Assembly (NCBI GenBank): GCA_938021455.1
Contig: CALIGP010000315.1
Location: 1 to 26,640 of the forward strand
DNA length: 26,640 bases
Direction of reading: 5' to 3'
Origin: an uncultured Lewinella sp.
GTDB taxonomy: Bacteria > Bacteroidota > Bacteroidia > Chitinophagales > Saprospiraceae
Each line of letters begins with the position of its first letter. The first letter of the stretch is position 1. Below, in pieces: positions 16,759 to 24,436 of the stretch. A program made the position numbers and the translations under genes. Below the pieces are notes generated by a model. The model had not been told where the DNA came from. It saw only the letters and a list, made by a program, of their open reading frames with translations, and searched no databases.

Positions 16759-17415
16759 TCACGCTCTTTCTTTTAGCGCGGGTAATACAGCTTCCAGGAT
16801 CAATTCAAAGTGCTTTCTGAGACCGTCAAAATCTCCTGCAGCAATCAATTTCTTATCCAGCAGCGAGCTTCCCATGCCAACGCCAGCTACTCCGGCTTCA
16901 AAAAAGGAGGTGATATTCTCCAGGGAAACACCGCCGGTAGGAATCAGCTTGATCTGCGGCAACGGCCCACTCAGGTCTTTAATGTATTTAGTGCCCAACT
17001 GGCTGGCGGGGAAAACCTTCACTGCAGTTGCGCCCAGGCTCCAGGCCCGGTAGATTTCCGTTGGCGTGTAAGCACCCGGGAAGACCGGTACACCCCGCTC
17101 TACGCAGCGAGCGATTACGCGCTCATCAAGGATCGGTGTCACGATAAAGCTTGCACCGGCCGCCAGTGCCACCTCCAGCTCTGCGGGCGTACAAACCGTT
17201 CCTGCGCCAACGTTTAACTCCGGAAACCGACGATTTAGTTCGGTAATAATGCCCGTCACGTTTGGCGTATTCATGGTTACCTCCAGCGTATAAAGCCCGG
17301 CTTGCAACATGGCCTCCGCGATACGATAACAATCTTCGGCGGACTGATTCCGGATAATCCCAACTACGGGAGCTTTCCGAAATAGATCCATCGAGAAGGA
17401 AGAAGTCTTAGTCAT
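16759..17415 (-). CDS. 2-keto-3-deoxy-6-phosphogluconate/galactonate aldolase
   Basis: A 218-residue class I aldolase of the KDPG/KHG family. The Schiff-base lysine is K133 in AVKVFPA, the general base E45 in LEVTMNTP; GAGTV (70-74), PGAYTPTE (113-120) and the phosphate-binding PTGGVS and GMGSSL stretches are present. It cleaves the 6-phospho-2-keto-3-deoxy sugar acid to pyruvate and glyceraldehyde 3-phosphate in the cytoplasm. ATG at 17415 is preferred because it overlaps the kinase stop by 8 bp (ATGACTAA), implying translational coupling. With a galactono-kinase upstream the substrate is probably 2-keto-3-deoxy-6-phosphogalactonate, the role of DauD in Zobellia. The family cannot be split between gluco and galacto epimers by eye. 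Confidence 0.9.
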   Translation of the reverse strand: MTKTSSFSMDLFRKAPVVGIIRNQSAEDCYRIAEAMLQAGLYTLEVTMNTPNVTGIITELNRRFPELNVGAGTVCTPAELEVALAAGASFIVTPILDERVIARCVERGVPVFPGAYTPTEIYRAWSLGATAVKVFPASQLGTKYIKDLSGPLPQIKLIPTGGVSLENITSFFEAGVAGVGMGSSLLDKKLIAAGDFDGLRKHFELILEAVLPALKERA

Positions 17416-18361
17416 TGCGTAGCAAGATTTTTCGCTGTCCGGACAGGAAGGCTTTTTGAAGGTCTTCCGCTCCAAATACTTTTAGTCGGTCGCTGGTCAC
17501 CAATTGCTCTAAGGCCAGTTTGTAGAGCGATAATAAGGCTCCGGAGCCCGCTAGATAGCAGTATTCATCATTTGTGTTGGATAAATACCGGAGTTCATCA
17601 CCAATCAGCAGGCCGCTGAGCCGTAAATAGCTTTTACCCGGGTCCGCCTGATGGAGTACATCTTCGGCTCGAATCGAGAAAAGGTGGGGGGCAACGCCAT
17701 CTTTAGCCCCGGCTTTAAGGCCCGCCAAAAAAGATTCCTTATTAGCCGGACTTAATGCTTCCTGCCGCAGAGAATTTGACAGAATGCTCCGTTGGGAAAG
17801 AAGCTCAAAGAGCTCTCCCGTCATGTACGAACTAAAGTCAGTAAAAGCCCCTCCCCGGTAACGGAGGTGTTTGCTGTGAGTGCCCGGTAACAGGAGAATT
17901 CCATCGCGGTCAGCGTTCATCTGCTCCAGCAGGCCCAGGGCCTGCGTCTCTTCGCCACGCATCATACCCGTGGTGCTTTTTACCCCGGAGATAATGTACC
18001 GCGAATGACGCTCCGATAGTGCACGACTTTCAACCACAAAGCCAGACGCATCTGTCGTAATGGGAAGATCGCCGTAGGGCAAATCAAGCATACCTATATT
18101 GGCCGAAGCCATGCCGGAGACCAGGACGGGCAAATCCCAGTACATCTCCGGCAGCGCGTTAATTTGACTGCGGAGGTAATGGGCAAAGTAGCCATAACGA
18201 TCAGTCGCAGCAGCCTGGAGAAATTCAGTATTCAGATTACGAATCCCCATACCGCCGAATTGCTCAAACAAAACGGTCAGGGTATCGGTCTCAACGACCC
18301 GCAGGCGAAAGTTAGTCGTTCCCCAGTCGCAGCTAATGAAGTGATGCAGGTATTTACTCAT
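17408..18361 (-). CDS. dgoK: 2-keto-3-deoxygalactonokinase (DgoK family)
   Basis: A 317-residue sugar kinase of the DgoK family. The N-terminal phosphate loop DWGTTNFRLR starts at residue 12, followed by SGMASANIGM (82-91), MRGEETQALG (134-143), LPGTHSKH (158-165) and MTGELF (180-185), all hallmark stretches. It phosphorylates 2-keto-3-deoxygalactonate with ATP in the cytoplasm. Its start overlaps the aldehyde dehydrogenase stop by 4 bp (ATGA) and its stop overlaps the aldolase start by 8 bp. A galacto-type kinase rather than a PfkB-type KDG kinase fits the D-series route from D-AHG. The same step also serves the De Ley-Doudoroff galactose pathway, the main alternative reading. Confidence 0.9.
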   Translation of the reverse strand: MSKYLHHFISCDWGTTNFRLRVVETDTLTVLFEQFGGMGIRNLNTEFLQAAATDRYGYFAHYLRSQINALPEMYWDLPVLVSGMASANIGMLDLPYGDLPITTDASGFVVESRALSERHSRYIISGVKSTTGMMRGEETQALGLLEQMNADRDGILLLPGTHSKHLRYRGGAFTDFSSYMTGELFELLSQRSILSNSLRQEALSPANKESFLAGLKAGAKDGVAPHLFSIRAEDVLHQADPGKSYLRLSGLLIGDELRYLSNTNDEYCYLAGSGALLSLYKLALEQLVTSDRLKVFGAEDLQKAFLSGQRKILLRND

Positions 18362-19803
18362 ACGGTAATGGCCTGGCTTACCCGTTTACGGATCAGGTAA
18401 TCGTCCAGGGCGTAAGGGGAGCAATCTACGCCAAAACCACTGTTTTTGATACCGCCGTGTGGCAGGTATATGTCATACTTGACGCCATTGAGTTGTATTT
18501 CTCCGAATTCAAGCTCGTGGGCGAAGAAGTCCATCGTCTCCTGACTGCGGGTAAAGACGTAAGAGGCCAGCCCGCTGTCGGTATCGTTAGCCAAAGCGAT
18601 CACTTCTTCTCGGGTAGAGAAGGGAACGATAATGGCTACGGGGCCGAAAATTTCCCGTTGCAGAACGGAGGCGTGCGGATCGTCGAGTCGGAGAATAGTA
18701 GGCTCGTAGTAGTAACCGGGACGGTCCACTTCCTTGCCCCCGAAAACCAACTTTGCTCCCTGCGTTTGCGCCTCTTTCACAATGTCGTCTACCTTAAGCA
18801 CAGACGCCCGGTTCGTCAGCGGCCCCATATCCGGATTCTCCGCTTCGCCAAATCCCAGCTTCGTGGCCACAAAGCGTTCTTTTATCCCTTCCGTGAAGGA
18901 ATCGATAACCGATTCATGAACGTAAAACCGGTTAGGCGCTACGCAAATCTGGCCACTATTGCCCACCTTGAGTGCGGCTCCCAGGTTAATGGCTTGCTCC
19001 AGATCAGCGTCCTCAAAAACGATGAAAGGTGCATTTCCACCACATTCCATACTGAAGCGTTTCAGGGAGGTAGCGCTACTTTGCTGGATTAGCTTCTGAG
19101 CCGTTTCCGTAGAGCCGATCATGGTGATTAATCTTGGAACGGTGCTTTCACAAAGAGGGATGCCTACTTCCTGAACGTCTCCGCAGATAACCGACACCAC
19201 GCCTGCCGGGAAATTGATCTCCTGGCAAATCTCCCCAATAATGTAAGCCGAAAGCGGCGAAAACTCGGAGGGTTTGATGATAATAGAGCACCCCGCAGCC
19301 AGGGCTGGCCCCAGCTTGAAGCCAAGATTCAATAGCGGGAAATTGTAGGCCAGAAAAGCGACCGTTACGCCTACTGGCTGAGAGATCAATCGATGACGGT
19401 GGGTACCCTCCCGATCTGGAATATCAGCATCTCCCCTACCCTTCATTTGTTCGGCGTAGTATGCTAAAGAGTTGGAGATACTGGTCAGGTCCTCATCCGT
19501 CCCCCCCCATACTTTCCCCATTTCATGAGAAATGGCGTGGCGCAGGTAATCTCTTTTCTCCAGAATCCCCGTGCGTAATTGATCCATCCAATCCATTCTG
19601 GAGGCGACGGGTAGTGCGGACCAGGTTTTGAATCCCCGTTGGGCACTTTCTAAAGCTAGCTTAGTATCTTCTCTACCCGCCCAGGCGACGCTGGCAATCA
19701 CGGTTTCATCTCCGGGGCAGACAACATCAAATGTCCTGCCGTTTACCGCCTCTCGCAGCTCTCCGTCGATGTATAGTTTTTTGTGGCCAAAATGCATGGT
19801 CAT
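18358..19803 (-). CDS. Aldehyde dehydrogenase, candidate 3,6-anhydro-D-galactose dehydrogenase
   Basis: A 481-residue NAD(P)-dependent aldehyde dehydrogenase. The catalytic set is complete: YNFP Asn154, IIKPSE Lys177, general base Glu253 in MECGGNAPF (ECGG rather than the usual ELGG), and nucleophile Cys287 in SGQICVAPNRF. It overlaps dgoK by 4 bp and follows the permease gene by 22 bp, so it belongs to the five-gene operon. Its overall type is GabD/lactaldehyde-dehydrogenase-like, and the aldehyde cannot be told from motifs. Position in the operon makes oxidation of 3,6-anhydrogalactose to 3,6-anhydrogalactonate (DauA role) the best guess. Lactaldehyde or succinate semialdehyde are alternatives. 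Start at 19803, or two codons later. Confidence 0.88.
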   Translation of the reverse strand: MTMHFGHKKLYIDGELREAVNGRTFDVVCPGDETVIASVAWAGREDTKLALESAQRGFKTWSALPVASRMDWMDQLRTGILEKRDYLRHAISHEMGKVWGGTDEDLTSISNSLAYYAEQMKGRGDADIPDREGTHRHRLISQPVGVTVAFLAYNFPLLNLGFKLGPALAAGCSIIIKPSEFSPLSAYIIGEICQEINFPAGVVSVICGDVQEVGIPLCESTVPRLITMIGSTETAQKLIQQSSATSLKRFSMECGGNAPFIVFEDADLEQAINLGAALKVGNSGQICVAPNRFYVHESVIDSFTEGIKERFVATKLGFGEAENPDMGPLTNRASVLKVDDIVKEAQTQGAKLVFGGKEVDRPGYYYEPTILRLDDPHASVLQREIFGPVAIIVPFSTREEVIALANDTDSGLASYVFTRSQETMDFFAHELEFGEIQLNGVKYDIYLPHGGIKNSGFGVDCSPYALDDYLIRKRVSQAITV

Positions 19804-19825
19804 TCTGTTTTTAAAGGTTACTTTT

Positions 19826-20833
19826 TTAGCTCAGGCCATTAGAATACCCCAGCACGATCGTGGCAACAATCAGGACTAGTAATCCCAATAAGAGGGTAAT
19901 AAACGGGCCTTTAGCGCCGTCCCACTCCTTATTCAAGTAAGCCCAAACATTACTGACGATCAGAGAAACACCCAGTAGAATTGGCCAGCCGATCACCGGT
20001 CCGATATCTCCCATCAACGTTGCCCCCTGTCCGTAAACCCCAAGGGCACCGAACCAGAGAAGACCGGCTACGATGGACCAGGTATAGGCCTTCTTAGAAT
20101 CAGCGACGGAGAATGAGCCCCAGCTTTTATTTTTCACCAGTAGGAAAATAGCGTAGCCTGCATTCATGATATAAGCGCCAACTAATACAACCACCCAAAC
20201 CGCTAAACTTGTATTCCTGGTAATGACTCCTGCTTCTGCCGCAATTTCTCCTACGGGCTGGGCACTCACGAATCCGACATTGAGCAGGGCTGACAGCACG
20301 CCACTAAGTAGGGCGATCAACAGACCTGTTTTCAGGTTGGAACCACCATCGACGTCTTGATTGAGTTGCTGGTCTCGTTTAACACCAGCATAAGCCGTAA
20401 TGGCCACACCGAGGAGCATCAACACTACCCCGCCGATAACGTAGGGGAACGCAGCCATACTGGTCACATCCTCCAACTGGAAAAAAGGGATCAAACAGCC
20501 GACTGCCGAGCAGACCCCCATGACGATGCCGTAGGTTAACGAGATACCGATGTAGGGGATACTTTTCCCAAACAGGATTCCGCCAATGCCCCAAAGAAAG
20601 CCATATAGCATGCCCGTCCAGATCGCCTCAGATGGTGCTGCAGCAATGATGCCGAATAGGTCTGGAACAACCATCAAAGCCCAGGCCAACGGGAAGATGA
20701 TCATAGCCACCGTAGCGTGGAGTAGCCACCAGGCTTCCCATTTGAGCGGTTCCATGTGTTTCATTCCCACACCGAAACTGCCCTGAAAAACGCTGGCGAT
20801 GAGTACTAGAATAAAAGGAAAACTAGCTTCCAT
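19826..20833 (-). CDS. RhaT-like sugar:H+ symporter
   Basis: A 335-residue inner-membrane protein with about ten hydrophobic helices, resembling the L-rhamnose/H+ symporter family in length and in the opening FQGSFGVGMKHMEPLKWEAWW, the GFLWGIGGILFGKSIPYIG block and the GLLWFGALGVYGQGA segment. It lies 49 bp after the cycloisomerase and 22 bp before the dehydrogenase, inside the operon. The neighbours argue that it imports the monosaccharide feeding this pathway, plausibly 3,6-anhydro-D-galactose, a 6-carbon sugar lacking one hydroxyl as rhamnose does. That is inference; the family is known mainly for rhamnose. No rhamnose-catabolic gene (isomerase, kinase, aldolase) is in the window. Confidence 0.85.
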   Translation of the reverse strand: MEASFPFILVLIASVFQGSFGVGMKHMEPLKWEAWWLLHATVAMIIFPLAWALMVVPDLFGIIAAAPSEAIWTGMLYGFLWGIGGILFGKSIPYIGISLTYGIVMGVCSAVGCLIPFFQLEDVTSMAAFPYVIGGVVLMLLGVAITAYAGVKRDQQLNQDVDGGSNLKTGLLIALLSGVLSALLNVGFVSAQPVGEIAAEAGVITRNTSLAVWVVVLVGAYIMNAGYAIFLLVKNKSWGSFSVADSKKAYTWSIVAGLLWFGALGVYGQGATLMGDIGPVIGWPILLGVSLIVSNVWAYLNKEWDGAKGPFITLLLGLLVLIVATIVLGYSNGLS

Positions 20834-20882
20834 ACTTGGTCAAATTGATCCGATTGATTAAAAAAGAAATAAGGGGCTGGTT

Positions 20883-22037
20883 TCAACTCACTTTCTTGCC
20901 ATTTTTAGAATGGTGGGTGTAATACTCCAATACTTCTTCGTTGACTTCTATTCCTAGCCCGGGACGATTTGGGACATCAATGTATCCGTCTTTCATATGA
21001 ATGCAGGGAGAAGTCAGCTTGTCTCGGATCCCATTACTCGTCCGGTCATATTCGATGTAAAAATCTGGCGGAAAAAGACGGCCAGGAATAGGTTCAAGAT
21101 TCGCAATGAAGTGTAATGCTGCGTGAAAAGCAATTCCGGTTCCCCAGGTATGTGGAACGATCTCGACTCCGTAGGTAGAAGCAAGAGCAGCAATTCGTTT
21201 GGCTTCCGTAAGTCCACCGGCGGAGCATATGTCAACCTGCAGGATATCTACTGAATTATTTTTTAGTAGTTCATGGTGTCCATACCGGAGGTATTCGCAT
21301 TCTCCTCCCGCAATGGGAATACTGGTTTTAGTCCTTAATTGATGGTATTGTTGATGAAATTCAGGTGAGACAGGCTCCTCAAACCAACCAATATCATAGG
21401 GCTCAATCTTGCGGCATAGCTCAGCAGCTTCTCGCAGGGAATAAGCGTGATTAGCGTCCACCATGAGTTTAATGGTCGGACCGATAGCATTCCGGACTTC
21501 ACGAACGTTGATGAGGTCCTGCTCTGGTGTAAACCCGACTTTCATCTTAATGGCCTTAAAGCCCTGCTCTACGTAGCCAACAGCCTCCTGAGCCAATCGA
21601 TTTGCCAGCCCGTCCCCTTCAGAGAAGTACAAGCCGGTGGCATAGGGTAATATCCGATCACGATGCTTTCCGCCCAATAAAACACTGACGGGTTGGCCAA
21701 AGGCCTTACCCTTGATGTCCCACATCGCCAGATCAATGGCACTGATGGAAGCGACCAAAATGCCCCGACGAGCATAATCCAGCGTTTTGCGGTATAAGTC
21801 AAACCAGATGGACTCTTGTTCCAGCGGGTTTTTCCCGATAAGCATTGGCTGAAGGAGTTTAATCCCCGCCTCCAGTACGTCGGCGGGGCCATAACCTTCT
21901 CCCCAACCAATAATACCACAATCAGTGGTCACTTTCACTATGCAAATTCGTCGTTCTGAATACGCCCACTGAGAGAAGAAGAATGATTCTTCCAGTTGAT
22001 CTGACAGTAAATAGGTTTCAACCTTGGCGATCCTCAC
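20883..22037 (-). CDS. Enolase-superfamily enzyme, candidate 3,6-anhydrogalactonate cycloisomerase
   Basis: A 384-residue mandelate racemase/muconate lactonizing enzyme family member. Visible active site: KxK bases K164 and K166 (KAIKMKVGF), metal ligands D194 (MVDANH), E220 (WFEEP) and E246 (GGECEY), and H296 (PHTWGTG). The PHTWGTG, EYDRT and PGLGIEV stretches recall galactarolactone cycloisomerase and the anhydrogalactonate cycloisomerases rather than E. coli galactonate dehydratase, whose FKLNG region differs. Expected reaction: 3,6-anhydrogalactonate to 2-keto-3-deoxygalactonate (DauB role). The start is GTG at 22037; in-frame upstream sequence reaches a stop after four codons without ATG. 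It is the first gene of the five-gene operon. Galactarolactone or sugar-acid dehydratase activity is the alternative. Confidence 0.88.
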   Translation of the reverse strand: MRIAKVETYLLSDQLEESFFFSQWAYSERRICIVKVTTDCGIIGWGEGYGPADVLEAGIKLLQPMLIGKNPLEQESIWFDLYRKTLDYARRGILVASISAIDLAMWDIKGKAFGQPVSVLLGGKHRDRILPYATGLYFSEGDGLANRLAQEAVGYVEQGFKAIKMKVGFTPEQDLINVREVRNAIGPTIKLMVDANHAYSLREAAELCRKIEPYDIGWFEEPVSPEFHQQYHQLRTKTSIPIAGGECEYLRYGHHELLKNNSVDILQVDICSAGGLTEAKRIAALASTYGVEIVPHTWGTGIAFHAALHFIANLEPIPGRLFPPDFYIEYDRTSNGIRDKLTSPCIHMKDGYIDVPNRPGLGIEVNEEVLEYYTHHSKNGKKVS

Positions 22038-22140
22038 GAGTGTTGGCTTTTAGATAGTGGAACAAAGCTAGCCGATCAGGCCAACGAAAACTGGCAGGTA
22101 ATTATCCATAGCCGGTAGGATATTAACTGCACTAAAACTG

Positions 22141-22166
22141 AATATTAACAGTAGAAGATTAATATT
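22141..22166. promoter_or_regulatory. Candidate operator of the five-gene operon
   Basis: Perfect inverted repeat AATATTAA / TTAATATT with a 10-base spacer, about 105-130 bases upstream of the GTG start at 22037. A further half-like ATATTAAC occurs about 25 bases nearer the gene. The symmetry and position suit a dimeric regulator, but the AT-only arms make chance more likely than usual. Confidence 0.4.
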
Positions 22167-22265
22167 ATTTAGTCAAGGGCTTGCCATCTTTTCTTTGACC
22201 ATTAGTAACGATCGCAGGTGGCTTCATATCACAAAACTCTATTTTCCTACACCATACGTTTCCTG

Positions 22266-22286
22266 GGCGCAGACGCAGGTGCAAAG
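22266..22286. repeat. Inverted-repeat family, single arm (copy D)
   Basis: Matches the left arms of copies B and C: GGCGC at 22266-22270, then ACGCAGGTGCAAAG at 22273-22286. No complementary right arm was found downstream, so this is a half element. It lies upstream of the cycloisomerase operon. Confidence 0.6.
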
Positions 22287-22342
22287 AGGGCTGCAGGGGC
22301 AATGATTCCAAACAGGATGTCTTAGCTTACGTTTAGGCAAAG

Positions 22343-22364
22343 CGCACAAGCACTATATTGTGCG
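22343..22364. promoter_or_regulatory. Candidate operator upstream of the DUF5060 gene
   Basis: Perfect 7-bp inverted repeat CGCACAA / TTGTGCG separated by 8 bases, centred about 40 bases before the ATG at 22394, where a regulator would block or touch the promoter. It could instead form a hairpin in the transcript leader. Confidence 0.45.
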
Positions 22365-22393
22365 TCAATACAACATAGAAAAAAACATCCGCC

Positions 22394-24208
22394 ATGCGAA
22401 CTAAGTCTTCTTTCTCCCTTCTGTTATTAGTAGTTCTTTCTTTCGGATGCTTCGTGCTTAACGGGCAGGAAACGGTAAGTGGCGAGCTTAAAAAATGGCA
22501 CAAAATCACCCTGACGGTTGATGGCCCCAACACTAGTGAGCTTAACGATTATAACCCCTTTCTCCATTACCGAATGGACGTAACGTTTCGTCACGATTCG
22601 GCCATTTACGTCGTCCCTGGCTACTACGCTGCCGATGGTAATGCTGGCAATACCAGTGCGGATAAAGGCAACAAATGGCGGGTGCACTTCTCTCCTGGCC
22701 ATACGGGAGAATGGACCTGGGAAGTCAGTTTTCGTAACGGCACCAATGTGGCCGTCAGTGATAACCCCAGTAGCGGAGAAATCGTCTCCGGGGTAGATGG
22801 CCTACACGGGCAATTCTCCATTGCTCCCTCGGACAAAACCGGAAAAGACCTCCGGGCAAAGGGGCGACTATTGTTCCATGGCCGCCAGTACCCCGTTTTC
22901 GCTGAAACCGGAGAGTATTTCATTAAGTCTGGCACGGATGCGCCGGAGAATCTGCTGTCCTACGTAGACTTTGACGGCACCTTCCACGATGATGGTCAGA
23001 AAGACAACCTGGTTAAGACCTGGGCGCCTCACCTCTCCGACTGGAAGGCCGGCGACCCCACCTGGAAAGACGGAAAGGGTAAGGCGCTCATCGGCGCCAT
23101 TAACTACCTGGCCAGCGAAGGACTAAACGCCTTCAGCTTCCTTACCAACAACATTGCCGGAGACGATAAAAACGTCTTCCCCTACGTCAGCTACCATAAC
23201 TATGAGCGGATCGACGTCTCGAAAATGGACCAGTGGGAGATCGTCTTCAGCCATGGCGAACGCCTGGGGATGTTCCTTCACTTCAAAATGGCTGAGGTGG
23301 AAAACCAGGGCTTACTCGATGGCGGAGATCTTGGCCCCCAACGCAAACTCTATTACCGGGAGCTCATGGCTCGCTTCGGCCACCACCTCGCCCTCAACTG
23401 GAACGTTGGCGAAGAGAACGGTCTATGGATGAAAAAACATACCACTCCCTGGCAGAACACGACCCAGCGATTGGCCATGGCCCGCTACTTCTACGAAAAT
23501 GATCCGTACCGCCATCACGTCGTCATTCACAACGGTCAGCAGTTTTATGATTTGCTCGGGCCGGAGAGTCGATATACCGGATTATCCTACCAGACCAGTA
23601 AGCCTGATTTTCGCCAGGTGTACCCTAGCATTAAGCGTTGGCTTGAGCTCTCCAAACAGCAAAATGTGAAGTGGGCCATTGCCATCGACGAACCCGGAGA
23701 CGCACAACACAGTCTTGTCCCGGACGCCGATGACGATGGCGTACACGACAACGCTCGCCAGAATGCCCTTTGGGGAGCCATAATGGCTGGCGGCTGGGGC
23801 TCAGAATGGTACTTCGGCTATAAGCATGCCCATTCTGATCTTTCCTGCGAAGATTTCCGCAGCCGGGATAAGTTCTGGGACCAGGTTCGCTATCACCTGG
23901 AGTTCATGGAGAAAGCCGATCTACCGCTCGCCGACATGAAACCCGGAAACAACCTTAGCTCTTCCGAAAACGACTGGATCTTAGCCAAAAAAGGAGATGC
24001 CTACCTCATCCTCCTTAAGATGGGAGAGAAACCAGACAACCAACTCACCGTACCCGTGGGAAAATATGCCGTAAAGCTATTCAACCCCCGCACCGGAAAA
24101 TACGCTGGCTCAACCAATGAGCTCACGCCAAAGGATGGAAAAATAAAGCTGCCTGTGCCAAGCTCGGAGGTGGAGAAGGATTGGATCGTGCTGGTGAAAA
24201 AGGGCTAG
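22394..24208 (+). CDS. Secreted DUF5060-type putative glycoside hydrolase
   Basis: A 604-residue protein with a signal peptide (hydrophobic to about residue 22, probable cut near VLNGQ-ET; a poor lipobox at Cys19 is possible). The first 140 residues look like a DUF5060 beta-sandwich (KWHKITLTVDGP, HFSPGHTGEWTWEVSF). A TIM-barrel-like catalytic part (about 155-500) follows, with LNWNVGEENG (E340/E341, candidate acid/base) and WAIAIDEPGD (E433, candidate nucleophile). The last 80 residues form a small beta domain like the so-called collagen-binding C-terminal domain of DUF4038 proteins (KKGDAYLILLKMG, VKLFNPRTGKY). Proteins of this build are putative glycosidases in polysaccharide loci; the substrate is not established. 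Beside an anhydrogalactose operon, a carrageenan-related oligosaccharide is a fair guess only. It is divergent from that operon. Confidence 0.82.
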   Translation: MRTKSSFSLLLLVVLSFGCFVLNGQETVSGELKKWHKITLTVDGPNTSELNDYNPFLHYRMDVTFRHDSAIYVVPGYYAADGNAGNTSADKGNKWRVHFSPGHTGEWTWEVSFRNGTNVAVSDNPSSGEIVSGVDGLHGQFSIAPSDKTGKDLRAKGRLLFHGRQYPVFAETGEYFIKSGTDAPENLLSYVDFDGTFHDDGQKDNLVKTWAPHLSDWKAGDPTWKDGKGKALIGAINYLASEGLNAFSFLTNNIAGDDKNVFPYVSYHNYERIDVSKMDQWEIVFSHGERLGMFLHFKMAEVENQGLLDGGDLGPQRKLYYRELMARFGHHLALNWNVGEENGLWMKKHTTPWQNTTQRLAMARYFYENDPYRHHVVIHNGQQFYDLLGPESRYTGLSYQTSKPDFRQVYPSIKRWLELSKQQNVKWAIAIDEPGDAQHSLVPDADDDGVHDNARQNALWGAIMAGGWGSEWYFGYKHAHSDLSCEDFRSRDKFWDQVRYHLEFMEKADLPLADMKPGNNLSSSENDWILAKKGDAYLILLKMGEKPDNQLTVPVGKYAVKLFNPRTGKYAGSTNELTPKDGKIKLPVPSSEVEKDWIVLVKKG

Positions 24209-24436
24209 TTGTGCGAATCAATGGCTAATCAAATATCTATGATATGCTGAACGCTTCATTCTTTGCCAGGGCAGAATCGCTACCGCATTTCCACGCTCCG
24301 GGAGCCTGTGGCCCCGTTCGCGTTCGGACCGGTAACCATTAAAAATTGTCGGATTAGTGGTTGACTTACGTCAATCATACGTGAACATTTTATACAAATC
24401 TCTGTCTATAAAAAAAACACCAAACCTAATTTACAC
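24209..24436. other. Intergenic region with one imperfect hairpin
   Basis: A 228-bp gap between two plus-strand genes. An imperfect hairpin at 24291-24311 (CCAC GCTC / GAGC CT GTGG, two-base bulge) lies about 80 bases after the stop and lacks a T-run, so it is at best a weak terminator. TTGAC-TTAC-GTCAA at 24361-24374 is a small palindrome in the presumed promoter region of the barrel protein, which has an A-rich leader before ATG 24437. Confidence 0.3.

Larger units (their letters stand above)
22038..22393. promoter_or_regulatory. Divergent intergenic region, cycloisomerase operon / DUF5060 gene
   Basis: A 356-bp region without a credible ORF, holding both promoters. For the minus-strand operon, TTGACT (complement of 22171-22176) and TACTGT (complement of 22148-22153) are 17 bp apart, a sigma70-like pair that would give a leader of about 100 bases (low confidence). 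It overlaps a perfect palindrome at 22141-22166. A single arm of the dispersed repeat is at 22266-22286, and a second palindrome at 22343-22364 precedes the plus-strand gene. Confidence 0.45.

Noticed and set aside
16759..22037. Plain De Ley-Doudoroff galactose/galactonate operon
   Set aside because: The enolase-superfamily member resembles cycloisomerases more than galactonate dehydratase, no galactose dehydrogenase or lactonase is present, and an ALDH would have no step. Kept as an alternative in the entries.
4867..22286. CRISPR-like array from the recurring CGCAGGTGCA core
   Set aside because: Copies are kilobases apart, arranged as inverted pairs, with no regular spacers and no cas genes.
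1..24208. Agar/porphyran (L-AHG) locus
   Set aside because: No GH117, GH50 or GH86-type gene is present; GH127 plus DgoK fits the D-AHG series better. Not excluded for genes outside the window.
22394..24208. Collagenase or collagen-binding function from the C-terminal domain name
   Set aside because: The label is a historical domain name; the catalytic part looks like a TIM-barrel glycosidase and no peptidase motif was seen.
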